A DNA stretch of 64,000 bases from Gracilaria vermiculophylla (Eukaryota > Rhodophyta > Florideophyceae > Gracilariales > Gracilariaceae), in assembly GCA_019155205.2 (NCBI GenBank), contig JAHNZQ020000004.1, positions 3,416,302 through 3,480,301 on the forward strand, written 5' to 3'. Position 1 is the first letter of the stretch. Every line of letters begins with the position of its first letter. Below, piece after piece: positions 23,963 through 35,063 of this stretch. Under the pieces are notes generated by a model. The model was not told where the DNA came from and ran no database searches. It saw only the letters and a list, made by a program, of their open reading frames with translations. A program made the translations under genes and the position numbers.

Positions 23963-25169
23963 GATGATAGGCGTTGAAAAAGAATGCCAAACTAAGAAAA
24001 TAAGAATGTACCGCGATGGATGAGGCGGTCTTGCGAAGTAGGGGTTGGCTTAAATCTTGTGCGAGATGGAACGAGCAACGTTTCTTATGGACAACAAGTG
24101 GGTGCAGTGCGGCACATTTATACGCACGAGGAGAATGAACGTAGGATCATTTTGAGTTGGCTTGCGAGTACCATCAGCTGAATTGAACTACTGTACAGAG
24201 TTAACCCCTGTAATCCATTGGTGTTCTTCCCCACGTATCATAACTTGTTCCTGTCAGAGCCTTATTGCTGAATGGAAGATTGGAGGGGTAGTCCAATGTC
24301 GATATCGTTCATATCGAGAACGTAAGGATTGTTGCGATAAATTCAATCTTATCACAAGGACGGGCTCAAGAAGCTTAAAGCTGTACAGCTCTCGAGAATC
24401 CGGCTACACGGCAGAAGTTCATGAGGATGACGTAGGTTTGGGCAGATGTGGCGCGCGTAGTGGGGCTCACAGATTGGGCCACGTATGAAGCAAATTCGAA
24501 ATGGGGCTCCGTGTTACAGTGGTTCAAACACTGATACGCAGTGGCCTCTGCGAGCTTGAAAATGAGGTTTGCAAGAAGTGTATCATGACGTCACTGCTGT
24601 AAGCAATTTGCTAATGAATTGAGCTTTAAAATCAAAAAGGTCCGCAGAGATTATGGGACCTTGTCTCGTTGATTTGATCTGTGAATGGGCAGTATTACGT
24701 CACCTCTGCACTCCACGGATTTCTTTGAAATCTACATTCGTAAACACAACCGAGACCGACCTGAGATACTTTATATGTTACGACACTCTTTGATCGAGGT
24801 AGCATGAAACAGCGAAACTACGCTCTGAACAAGCGCACAACCGATCCTTCTTCCGAAAGAACGAACGAGAGAGAACATCATCTCTTTATGCAAGCATCAA
24901 TAAAAGCAAAGTGTGTACCTATTGAAGCATAACACTCGAAATGTGTTCAGATGCACACGTAAGTGAGCATGAATGTACATAAACTTTACTACTTGTAGTG
25001 CAAACGCATCAACCAGTCTTCAAATCCCCATGTTGCCAGCACGACGTCAACAAAGAAGATCACTTTTTGTTATTTCATCAAATCACATCACACAGGAGCC
25101 GCAAGCAGAATGAAAGCACACCCACCAACTTTTTCTGGGGCAACAGCGCTACCTCCAGATACACTAAGA
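23963..25169. other. Intergenic stretch
   Basis: Upstream region of the malectin-like gene and downstream region of the cysteine-rich gene. No gene is supported. Confidence 0.4.
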
Positions 25170-25772
25170 TTAATTGGAACTGCGGCACATGTATCCGTCA
25201 CAAGTATATCCGCCGCAACACACTTCGCCATGTCCACAATAGGTTGTTGAACATTGTTGACACATATATCCGTCACAATGGTACCCATCGCAACACGCCT
25301 CACCATGTCCGCAGTACGTCGTGGAGCATTGCTGACACATATAACCGTCGCAGTAGTATCCATTGCAACATTCTTCGCCATGTCCGCAGTATGATGTTGA
25401 ACAATACGACTCACATCTTCCTTCGTTACAGTAATATCCTTCGCAGCACTCATCAGGATGATAACAAGTTCTACTCTCGCAGTTCTGAGCACAATAATTG
25501 TCCGAACCACAGTGATATCCATCACAGCAGCTAGCAATACCACCACAGTATCCATAAGTGCATCCAAGCCTGAAGTGGTCCTTAATGGCCTGAGCCTTTG
25601 CTTTGAGTTCATCTCGAGTCTGAGCTAGAGAATCGGTCACCATCTTCTGTGAGGAAGGCACTTCCTTGCTCTCCGTCAGTTTTCCAATCTTTTCCTTTCC
25701 ATCTTCAGCAACGGCTTGCCCAAACAAAAGGACAACAGCGAGGAGAAGGACAAACTTCTGAGGACTCTTCAT
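25170..25772 (-). CDS. Secreted cysteine-rich protein with five knot-like repeats
   Basis: 200 residues from the ATG at 25772. That Met starts a clean signal peptide (MKSPQKFVLLLAVVLLFGQA); an upstream in-frame ATG at 25805 would bury it. A charged linker of about 60 residues follows. Then come five tandem units with the spacing C-x4-C-x5-CC-x4-C-x4/5-C, for example CGHGEECCNGYYCDGYMC. This six-cysteine C-C-CC-C-C order is that of inhibitor cystine knots and granulin-like or dickkopf-like mini-domains. The last three units are nearly identical, so they duplicated recently. Function is unknown; an extracellular matrix, defence or protease-inhibitor role would be a guess. It should not be called a toxin on this evidence. 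Confidence 0.75.
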   Translation of the reverse strand: MKSPQKFVLLLAVVLLFGQAVAEDGKEKIGKLTESKEVPSSQKMVTDSLAQTRDELKAKAQAIKDHFRLGCTYGYCGGIASCCDGYHCGSDNYCAQNCESRTCYHPDECCEGYYCNEGRCESYCSTSYCGHGEECCNGYYCDGYMCQQCSTTYCGHGEACCDGYHCDGYMCQQCSTTYCGHGEVCCGGYTCDGYMCRSSN

Positions 25773-26978
25773 TTTGTTTGACACAAGTATTCTTTGCCTT
25801 TCCAATGGTTGTCACTTCTCTACGGGGCAATAATTCGGGTATCTGACACTTCTACTAGAGGCTTGCGACGAATCTGTGCAAGAAAAATGATGGAAGGAAA
25901 GACTCGCTTTTATACCCAGAGGTTGTGTGCTTGACAGCCACATTTCAAACTTCCCAGCACACCTATGCAGGCTGTGTTTTTCTTTGTCAATGAACAAGGA
26001 GCTCAACATTTCTCACGAGACACAAGGTAAATGTACCCCCAATGAAGAAACAGGATGTATCCAACTCTAAATACAACAAAGAGAATTTCATGTATTTTGT
26101 ACTTCGTGCCGCTAGAATCTGAGTCAGAATACCTGGTTTGTCGGGGCTTCTGGACCGGATAAGCCGCTTGACATGGGGAAAAGCCCAAATTACATCTGAT
26201 CGCAGCTTTCTAGTTCTACATCTCACGATGACAAAATGTTATCCCATACACCTGGTTCTCAAATGGCAGTTGGTCGTTTTCAAGCATTTGTGGCTATTGA
26301 GTCTAGAGGGTGGGCCAGCGAGCTAAGAAGTGTGCCTGTCGCTCTTCGGGGTTATTCCGCGGTTAAAACTACTCATAAAGCATCTACGACGAATACGTCT
26401 TGTGGCTCGAATGACAGATAAACAAAAGTGATTCATCCTTCGTGGAAATTCGAGACGGAAACGAATTCATAGACAATCGTCTATGTGTAGTGTGCAAGAT
26501 GTTCTACAAACGTTTTTTCCAGCCCGGCGATTGGGCAAATGAAAGCGACCTGGTCACCAAAATCCAAATTACGTACCTTCTCGTTCCCGTGTCAAGTTCC
26601 ACTGGAACATTCCCAAGAGCTTTCGTTAGAATACTCTCGAGATCAGTTGTTAGGTCGGCAACAAATTGCCCAGACAGGTCATGAATTCGTTCTTAGTCCA
26701 AGTAAAAACCTAGCAAAAAAAGAAGCAGGGTAAATTTTGATGGCCGCAGTAATATGAAATATATATTTTTCTCTATACTTGATATCTCAAAAACAAGCTG
26801 AGCTACAACACTTCCCCTAATTAAGATTCCGATCTATTACATTGACACCATTCTCATCTGCAGTTGTGATCCTGATTTGAAAGAAAAGACTATTCTTGGT
26901 TTGCTTATGAACAATTGCACTGTTGAACGATTTCATTTTGGCAACTTAAGCACTGCCTACATATAAATTACAACAACG
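25773..26978. other. Intergenic stretch
   Basis: Promoter side of the cysteine-rich gene and 3' side of the glycosyltransferase gene. Only short unsupported open frames. Confidence 0.4.
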
Positions 26979-28619
26979 CTATTGCTCTACATCGTAGTAC
27001 AAAGTATCTGCGTTATAATTCACCGGTACTCCATCCGGAAATCTGCTTCTTATCAAACGCAAGTGTTCTATACCTTGTCTCACCATGTCCTTGATTTTTT
27101 CCCGGTCTTTGCTTTCCCGAATGGACACACCTCGCTGTCTGGGATCCACTTTGCAGAGAAAGTCTCGCGGGTGGCATCCACTGTCCAACAGACTGACCTC
27201 TCTGCTGCATTCCATTCTCAAGTACTTCAGCCCGGAATTCGCCCCGGCGATGTAACACTCTTCAGTGGCATTCTTAGGCATAATCTCCATCATCACCCCA
27301 AACGGATGCATAAATATTCCATTGACCAAGTTGGCACCATGGATGCCGATCATAAAGCCAACTCGAATTATATCTTTTACTTGCACCGACAAACTCTCCC
27401 TGGACTTTGGCTGTATGATAATCAGTTTTGCTCCAGCAGCCTCTGTTTCATTATTCAACATTTGAGAGAACCATTCTTCATCTTCTTCAAAGAACTTTCT
27501 CATTGAACCCCCGCGGTAGTACCCGTCTTTTCCTATTTTCCCATCACGTTTAGCATATCCTACAGTATATGGTGGAAGTTCCGAAAAAGAACGGCCAATG
27601 CGTGCCTCCGAAAAATTAGGTAGCCGTGACTGTATCCCGATTCCATCGTAAATAGCTTGTTTAAACGTAACGGCGTCTCGAGGAACTGAGAGTCCGTGCA
27701 AAGGGACGTCAGTCTTGTTCGGAAACGGCCAGACGTTGTAGTGTCCTCTACGCCCCAACAGTACTGCATTGCGAAAGCAAACTGGCGAGGAGCGGCTTCT
27801 TCTGTTAAAGTCTTCCATGAAAAAAAGGTTAACATCGATTCCTTTGTTCAGAATACGCTGTCTCAACATCAATTCCAGGAGCTGTTGTTTCCAAAGATGA
27901 GCTAGTGGAACGTTTCGCGGTCCCTGAAAAACAATGTTGAGAGTGTTGGCACTAGCTCTCCACAGCGCAGGATACGAGGCTGTGCTCGTCCCACGAATAT
28001 TGGCATGGTTCAGAAAGTCAGAAAGATGTTCCACAGTGCGCACTAGATCCGCAATAGGATTCAAGAAGTGGTAAATGTTTTTCGAGAACGCGTAGTCGGG
28101 GACGATAATCGAAACATGGTCAAGCCAGCGGGCCGACTTTCGCACTGCGGCAGAGAGCTCTAGGACTTCCGGGCACACCGGCATTGCACGAACAAGACCG
28201 CCTCCATGCGCACAATGAACAAATTGACGCTGAAAGCTTTGGCATGTTTGCAGCGTGGAGTTCAACGTGGCTATCGGCGGAAAGTTGATGGAAGTAGGCT
28301 TCAGGTCGGGATCATAGATACTGCATTGAGTCTTTGAAAGATCGGAGGCATGGTGGAGAGCAGCACCAGGGTTCATGGGGTCAAAGCATACGTTGGAAGT
28401 GAGACAGAGCGAGCGTGCGCTGAACTGCCATAAATCGTCAGCAGCAGGATTTACACCAAGTAAGAAACAAGAGTCGATAGGCTGTCTTGTGTACAAACCA
28501 TTTGGTATAGCGTCATAGAAGCGGGAAACCAGGAAAATGATGATGAGAAGTACGAATACATCGACCCGAAGCTTGTATGGGCTAGAAGAGCATCTGAAAT
28601 GTTTAGCGATGACCCGCAT
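26979..28619 (-). CDS. GT61-like (DUF563) Golgi glycosyltransferase
   Basis: 546 residues, intronless. Residues about 22-40 (VDVFVLLIIIFLVSRF) form a single N-terminal membrane anchor, giving a type II Golgi topology. The luminal part has DUF563/GT61 features: SIIVPDYAFSKNIYHFLNPI near residue 170, VGYAKRDGKIGKDGYYRGGS, and the C-terminal block KDIIRVGFMIGIHGANLVNG, whose GIHGANL motif is typical of GT61. Plant members are xylosyl- or arabinosyltransferases for N-glycans and xylan. The donor and acceptor here cannot be told from sequence; sulfated galactan or glycoprotein glycosylation in an alga would be plausible. Confidence 0.78.
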   Translation of the reverse strand: MRVIAKHFRCSSSPYKLRVDVFVLLIIIFLVSRFYDAIPNGLYTRQPIDSCFLLGVNPAADDLWQFSARSLCLTSNVCFDPMNPGAALHHASDLSKTQCSIYDPDLKPTSINFPPIATLNSTLQTCQSFQRQFVHCAHGGGLVRAMPVCPEVLELSAAVRKSARWLDHVSIIVPDYAFSKNIYHFLNPIADLVRTVEHLSDFLNHANIRGTSTASYPALWRASANTLNIVFQGPRNVPLAHLWKQQLLELMLRQRILNKGIDVNLFFMEDFNRRSRSSPVCFRNAVLLGRRGHYNVWPFPNKTDVPLHGLSVPRDAVTFKQAIYDGIGIQSRLPNFSEARIGRSFSELPPYTVGYAKRDGKIGKDGYYRGGSMRKFFEEDEEWFSQMLNNETEAAGAKLIIIQPKSRESLSVQVKDIIRVGFMIGIHGANLVNGIFMHPFGVMMEIMPKNATEECYIAGANSGLKYLRMECSREVSLLDSGCHPRDFLCKVDPRQRGVSIRESKDREKIKDMVRQGIEHLRLIRSRFPDGVPVNYNADTLYYDVEQ

Positions 28620-31554
28620 GGCGCTACTCTGGTCTAATGAACCTTGGAACGGAGCAGCTGCGAGTTACGGAGGTCCACATCGTTCTGTTACACTGTTGTG
28701 CTCGAAACCCAAGTAATGGGAGAAGAATTCGGTTTGACACGACAATAATTTGACCTTGTCGATCACATGCCGTGCCTCCATTGTGATTGTGTGATGAGAG
28801 ATCGAATATCGGCTTTGGTGAAACTGGTGATATCATTGGCAAATCCCACAGCTCCATTTGAAAAATCTGGTCCATCTCAAACAACAAGGCTGTTATTTTC
28901 GGAAGATTTAATTGGTCCATCGATTCGGCCGTTCCCCCGCTACACCGTGCCTGGAATAAGGATCATCCCTGAACCGTTGCCCTTACTGCGCGCAACATAG
29001 CGGTGAGGTACATCCAGGAAGTTCCGAAGGTTGTGGCCAAGTAGTCAACAAACGGGGACCGTGAGGTCGGTAATTTTGAGCGCTCTGGAACGACGAAAGC
29101 CCTTCTTGTTGAGTGAAAGGTGATGAGACTGAGGTAGAAATCATTTCAACTCTGGAGTTCATCACCATAAAACTAGCTAAAGTGGTGTTATGGTTTGAAA
29201 CATCAAACAGAGCTGGTACTGACAACCCAAAGTAAACAAACACGCCGCGCGGTACCGTGCTTGCAATGTTGATTTTATTGCTGAACTCAATGGGAAACGC
29301 AAAAGCAGCAGACTTGATGAAAATGTGGCACAGCCAATGCGGAAAGCACGTCGGAAGGACCGCATATGGCATGGTCTGTGCTAAACGTACTGCTGTGCTG
29401 CTGGATGGAAATAAGCCGAGCCCTTCCGAAGATTTATAATTTCATGAGAAACCCGAACTGTATTCTAAAATTATGAAAATAACACAGTGCCTTTTGCGTC
29501 AATTTCGTATTATGGTCGTCGAGCTGCTGTGCATGGTATCGTCCGTTAACCCTTATTAAGAATGCACTACTTCAAAGAGTAAAATTGCTGTACCTAATCC
29601 GCAACTCTCTCTCAAGGCTCTAAAAGGCTGGGATACTGTTATTTGCACCTTGTTTAACGAAGTCTGTTCGCATTAACGCGTTGTGAGTGGCAACCGCACA
29701 ATCGCACCCAAATGCCATACACAGAACAATGTTTGAGCGGCACTGTGACGTGTTTACGTAAGCTTTGACTTCGTCTTAAAAAATGCGTTTTACCATACAA
29801 CAATCCCTACGATGTGAAGAACACAAGTCTCCCCAGAATCTGCGCGAGCCAATCGGAGTCGCACAAGTTGGGCGTTGCTGGCATAGAATTGCGAGCGCTA
29901 CATACTCATACGGTTGATGAAAAATTCCGTTCGCTGGTTACACGCCTTGCGCATCTCTTTCCTGCACTCAGCGCATTTGCCTCGAAGAGTGTGATGCCCA
30001 CATCACGCGAGGACGGTTCTCCTGTTCGTGGGTGTCATCATCGCGGAACAGAGTACGATATGTATTTCACCTGCAGCAAGTCCTATTTTTGTATTCGTAC
30101 ATTTCAGCTGACAGTTATTCGCTTTTGCACAGACGCCACGGAGCCACGACGCGAACAACAGACGAGCGGGAGACGCGAAGGACGCGTCGCGAGGGGCAAA
30201 GAAGGCGACGGTCGCTCTCGCGGACCAGATCACGGCAGTTGACTCCCGTCTTTCCCCTTGGGGTCCTCTTCCCACGGGAGATCCCTTTTATTTGTGGAGC
30301 CGCTAGCAGTTCCCTGCTTCCTTTCCATCAGCGACTGTGTAAGCTCTATCGCTCCGTGAGCTTCTTTGGCCTTTCGATGCCAAGCTTCGCACTGCATTCG
30401 GCTCAGGGTCTTGCTCTTTCGTGCCCTCCGCAGCACGGTGTATCAGAAGGCCGTATGGTTGTCAGCCATTGCTGACCCTCGTGTCAGAGGGACACGGAAT
30501 TTTGCCAGTCGAAGCTCACAAATCAACGCAATTCGCGAAGTGGCGATTGATGTACAAGTGCTGCCTTCGATGGGCACGCTCTGTTGGCCAACTCGAGGCG
30601 GTGTGCATGCCTCTGATCCACCTTCTCACGATACCGGAGAAATGAATAAGCAAAGAAATCTGTCTCGAATGGATGCCGGTATCGAAAACGTCCGTCCGTT
30701 ACACAGATACTTTCGAATTTCACGTTTTCACAAGAAGACCTAGTTATCGGGAACTCTTCCTTTTAACGGTGTCCTCCAACACCAGATGCATCAACTTTCA
30801 TCCGAAAACCTCCTCGTTGTACGCATGGAACAAAATCTGTCTCGAATATTCCTGTAGCTATGCAAACCACATCGTGTTCGATGCAATTGAGCTACTTTAC
30901 TTCTTCGAAAAGGTTTACATTTGCTCTATGCTACAGTTCTTGCAAAAGTGCTCGACAGTTTGCAGAGACAGATTATCTATGGTGCGGTATTTGACACTCC
31001 AATCGAGATCGAAATGATGTCAAACACCCGCCATGCGAAAAAGGGAACAGGGTGGTTTTGACGAATGCTTGCCATGATTGTGTCCCATTAGATGAGACTA
31101 CAATCAAGGGTTGCTCTTCCATGAAGTGTAAAATATGACAAGGCGGGATTCAGCAATTATACCGTTACACACTATAACGTTTACAACAAGGAGGTTTTGG
31201 GATGAAAGCTAAGGTGTCTGAACAGGATAAATGTGGTGTTTATATTCGGTTTGGTATCCTATTCACTTGGATCCTGAAAAAGAGCATAGAGATTGCAATT
31301 AGGTGAATGGCTGCTGAAGTGATGGCCAGCAGATTGCTTACATTAGAAAATCATACAATCCCGGTCCTATCCAACTGGATCCACCCCTTGTAATATCACT
31401 AATAAGACAAAAAATGATCACTCAAGCAATAGACGGGTCAGAGGAAAGTGTTCTCGGAAATCGCCACTTTGTTCTGCAGCCCTTGAGAAAAGGTTGAGAG
31501 CATGTGTTACATGTTTCTGACCATTTGTTCATCTGAACTGATCCCGTTTTCCAG
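28620..31554. other. Long intergenic stretch without a supported gene
   Basis: Almost 3 kb. Open frames of 90-150 codons occur on both strands (for example minus 28983-29372 and plus 29814-30242), but none has recognisable motifs and composition looks non-coding. I see no repeat or RNA gene. Confidence 0.45.
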
Positions 31555-33840
31555 CTACACAGCATCTTGGCCCAACCCCCGAAAACTGTCCTCGCTGGCA
31601 TATGGAAATCGCTGACTGTTTATGCGAACCGATTCGACTCTCACCTTCCCTTCCCTCCAACGCCGTATTATCTTAGGTGCGTCGCGCCGTGTTTCAAAAG
31701 TGATGAACTCGATCGTTTCTCCAAGCTCGGAGTCTTCACTCAATGGAAAAGAGCTGTCCATGTGTAGATCTGACGAGGGCGGTGAAATGAGCGCCAAACA
31801 GTTCGTATCCTCTTCGCCACATAGGCCATTTTGATCTCTTGATGACTTTACGTATACCTTGTCGATATATTGAAGGTAGTCCAAAAGCCCCAAGTGGAGC
31901 AAAATCAGGGCCTTATCTGGAGGGAACTGACCTCTTCTGTGATACTGTTCCAGGGCAGCACATTCTGGGAGGCTGCGACGAATATATTCCCATTGTCTGG
32001 GGCAGCTCGCATCCGACCACCACTTGAGCCTAGCCATTGCGGCGTCAAACCGGGTCTTGTTGTCTAGTTTCATTTCGCAAACAAATGACCACGATAGTTC
32101 CGAAGTCTCCCTCGTCAATCTTTCGTAAAGGTCCGCACCTAAACTGTATTGTTCTTCGCTGTCCTGGTCGACAAGATTCGCTTTCAAACGCCACTGGTTA
32201 TTCACTAGAAGTAACATTGCCGTTAGAAAATGACGATTTTGTTTGACGTCCCTTCGCAGTGTTTCGAAGTATTCCCGACGAAAAGTTATAAGGATGGTGT
32301 AAAATACTTCGCGCTCCCCTTTTGAAGATTTAAGCCACAGTTTGAATCTGCCAAAAAGTTTTTGAAGACTGAAACCACGTCTAGAAGACGCATGGCCAGG
32401 CATTATTTCATTCATCTTCACCACATCTCTCCAAACAATTATTGCTGCAACGAACACGAGAAGGACGCAGATTAGCTCGAAATGCAATAGATAGCTTGGA
32501 TTGAGCTCACGGTATGAGATCCATGCCGTGATTAGAAAAGGAGCGCCTGCGATAGGATTTGAGGGATCGCGGGAAAGGTTTTCCTGGGACGAGCCGTAGA
32601 ATGCGGTTATTCCTTGCGTCGTTTCTACGTATATTCGAGGATCGATTTGGCCCTCGGCGATTGCGTGGCCGAGAGGAGCGGCAAGAACGGCAGCGGCAAC
32701 AATGTGAAGAAGTAAGCTACCTCGGTCCTGTGTGAGCCAATGGTCTTGTCCGGCGATAGCCTTTCGAAGCGGAAGGTTCCGAAGCGCCATTGCGTGTTCG
32801 TAGGCCGTTCTAGAAATGTAATTGGTGATGATCCACAGTGCGAGCAGCAGCGGAAGCGCCGCACTCAAGAGCCCCAACGTCAGGAGTGACGCGTTAGTTC
32901 TCGGGGCACCTTCGCCAACGTATTCCTCCTGCATACGAGCCGCAGTGTGGTAGGTTATAGCGGCCAGAGGGGTGATGGGTACCCGCCGTTGATTTGTCTT
33001 CTCGGTGGTCAAGTTGTTTGGGGCTTTGATGCGAAAGCCACTATCAAATGTGAGGCCGAAGACGATAGGAATACCTTTGTCATGGTACACCACGGGGGTT
33101 GCTCTATCCGCCCCCTTTCGTTTCCTACTGATTTCATTAAAGATATCGGTGCTATCAAAGAAAGGCGGTTGGCTCTTGGTGAATCTGCGGAAAGAAACTC
33201 CTGAACCATCGTGAACGCCGAAATGCTCTACGAGACGAAGGGAAGGGTCTGCCCGTCGTTGTGCGAGGCATTGAGTGGTGATATCGTGAACGGTGAATTC
33301 TAACTCATCAGACGATTCTACATCACCCGGTGGTCGAATCACGGCGCCGCCATCCTCATCCTTAAGCTCAGTCAACTCTTCAAAGGTTTGACTGACCCAC
33401 CAGGTGAGTGGGGACGAAGTTGATTCTCCGAGGTCTAAACAGGAGAAGCCACCATTGATCGTTATAAGATCTTGTTGATGTTCGGTGCTGATGACATCGG
33501 CAACATACCAATCCAGTCGTGATGGGTCGGCGAACATATCTGCGATGAACGGGTTGAGATTAGCGGGCTTCCAAATCTGGGAGGGACGGACAACCGAACG
33601 TTTGAGAACGGCAGAGGCTTTCTTGCCGAAATGGGATGGTAGGCCACTGACAGCCGCTGCATGGCGCAGGCGATTTGCTTCACTCTGGCCTTGCAGTGTA
33701 GCATTTACCAGACGTGGTATTAGGGTGAAAAACAGCATGATGGCGAGGAGAACACTACTTTGTGAAGGACTGAATGCGTGGCGGAAAAACGGTGCACACT
33801 TAGGCGTCATGACGTTTGCGTGACAGAGTGGTGAGGGCAA
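31555..33840 (-). CDS. Orphan 761-residue multi-pass membrane protein
   Basis: Long intronless frame that I do not recognise. An N-terminal hydrophobic segment (residues about 29-48, SVLLAIMLFFTLIPRLVNAT) looks like a signal peptide or anchor. It is followed by about 270 mostly hydrophilic, probably extracellular or luminal residues. Then come three membrane helices: about 318-342 (LLTLGLLSAALPLLLALWII), 372-392 (SLLLHIVAAAVLAAPLGHAI) and 447-470 (LHFELICVLLVFVAAIIVW). A cytosolic C-terminal region of about 280 residues follows. Length and coherent topology argue for a real gene. Possible lineage-specific family. Confidence 0.75.
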   Translation of the reverse strand: MPSPLCHANVMTPKCAPFFRHAFSPSQSSVLLAIMLFFTLIPRLVNATLQGQSEANRLRHAAAVSGLPSHFGKKASAVLKRSVVRPSQIWKPANLNPFIADMFADPSRLDWYVADVISTEHQQDLITINGGFSCLDLGESTSSPLTWWVSQTFEELTELKDEDGGAVIRPPGDVESSDELEFTVHDITTQCLAQRRADPSLRLVEHFGVHDGSGVSFRRFTKSQPPFFDSTDIFNEISRKRKGADRATPVVYHDKGIPIVFGLTFDSGFRIKAPNNLTTEKTNQRRVPITPLAAITYHTAARMQEEYVGEGAPRTNASLLTLGLLSAALPLLLALWIITNYISRTAYEHAMALRNLPLRKAIAGQDHWLTQDRGSLLLHIVAAAVLAAPLGHAIAEGQIDPRIYVETTQGITAFYGSSQENLSRDPSNPIAGAPFLITAWISYRELNPSYLLHFELICVLLVFVAAIIVWRDVVKMNEIMPGHASSRRGFSLQKLFGRFKLWLKSSKGEREVFYTILITFRREYFETLRRDVKQNRHFLTAMLLLVNNQWRLKANLVDQDSEEQYSLGADLYERLTRETSELSWSFVCEMKLDNKTRFDAAMARLKWWSDASCPRQWEYIRRSLPECAALEQYHRRGQFPPDKALILLHLGLLDYLQYIDKVYVKSSRDQNGLCGEEDTNCLALISPPSSDLHMDSSFPLSEDSELGETIEFITFETRRDAPKIIRRWREGKVRVESVRINSQRFPYASEDSFRGLGQDAV

Positions 33841-35063
33841 GCGGTTTGAAGAGTGCTACACGAGAGCTGTTTATCGCTAGTGGAACTGTGCATGTTCGTG
33901 AGATGGCTAACGATGTGTTAGCCGTAACCAAAGTGCAGCGAACGGAATTGGCACTTTCCACATGTGTACTGGAGTGGAAATATGATGGACATAAACGAAT
34001 GAGAAAAGGAATCAGCTGTTGTTGAGCGCATAACTATTCACAACCATGCAGGGAAGGAGGCGTTCTTCAAGGCGGCCGTTGAGGGTGCGGCAGCAAGGTA
34101 GAAGGGGTAGAGGCGCTTTGCATTCCAATGAGGAAAGAGGATCAACGAGCCGAACGTGTGGCGACGTGCCGTACAAGTGTCGGATGTGAAGTGAAGTCCT
34201 TGCTGGCGTATAATGGATTGTTGGCTGTGAGCGCCGCGTGGGCGCATACGCATGCGAAAAAACACGGGCGCCGGGGGGAAGGGCTGCGGGGGCGACGACG
34301 TTGAGCAGCGGGAAGAACAAAGACGGTGATGGTCGGCACCGGGCGGGCGGGAGGCGCGGAAGCGCGGAGGCGCGGAGGCGCGGAGCAGCGCCGCAACTCT
34401 GGCGGGAACTGGAGCGATCGGGCGCAGATGCGCGCAGGCGCGCCCACTTGGCGCGGTGCTCGCGGAAACGCGCGCGCGCCGGCCGCTGCGACGGCCTCCG
34501 GCGCGCCCCACGCATGTCGCCAAGGCTCAGCAGCGTACCGCGGGCGACAAGCTCTGGCGCGCGCCGCGCCTCCGCCCACTGGCGTTCCCTTCAGCCGTAG
34601 CGCCCAACCGCCCGCGCCGCCCGCGCCACGACGCCAACAAACGGCGTCGGCCCGCGGCCCACCACGCCCCTGTGGCGGCCGGCCCCCACCGCCCCCACAC
34701 CTGGCCACGTGGCAATGACGTGCTCGACGCGCGGCCCGAGCGCAAGACGCGCCGCCGCCGCTTCCCGCCGCGCCGCGCACCTCTTTTTCGCCGCCGTTTT
34801 GGCGCCAACCGCTCGTACCCCAAGGGTAAGCGCATGCAGCTACCGTGCGCAAGCGGCCAGGCGCGCGCCACAGCGGCGTGCCATCGCGCGCGCGCGCCAC
34901 TGACGCTCCTGTTACTACCCCCCCCACCCCTCCCTTCATCGCTCCTTCCCCAGCTCCCCTCGTCCTCCCCCTTTTCTCCCCCACCACTTCCCCCTCACCC
35001 CCCTCCCCGCTCCCACGCCGCGCGCCTCCCTTTCCGCCGGCCGTCCGCCGCCGTTCGGTCGCC
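33841..35063. other. Intergenic, rising to very GC-rich
   Basis: From about 34240 the sequence is extremely GC-rich and pyrimidine-rich towards 35060, with long spurious open frames on both strands. It probably holds the promoter and 5' UTR of the homeodomain gene. A frame in phase with that gene extends upstream to 34845, but the sequence there is low-complexity Pro/Ser. Confidence 0.45.

Noticed and set aside
28983..29372. 129-codon minus-strand open frame upstream of the GT61-like gene
   Set aside because: No recognisable family, composition like the flanking non-coding DNA.
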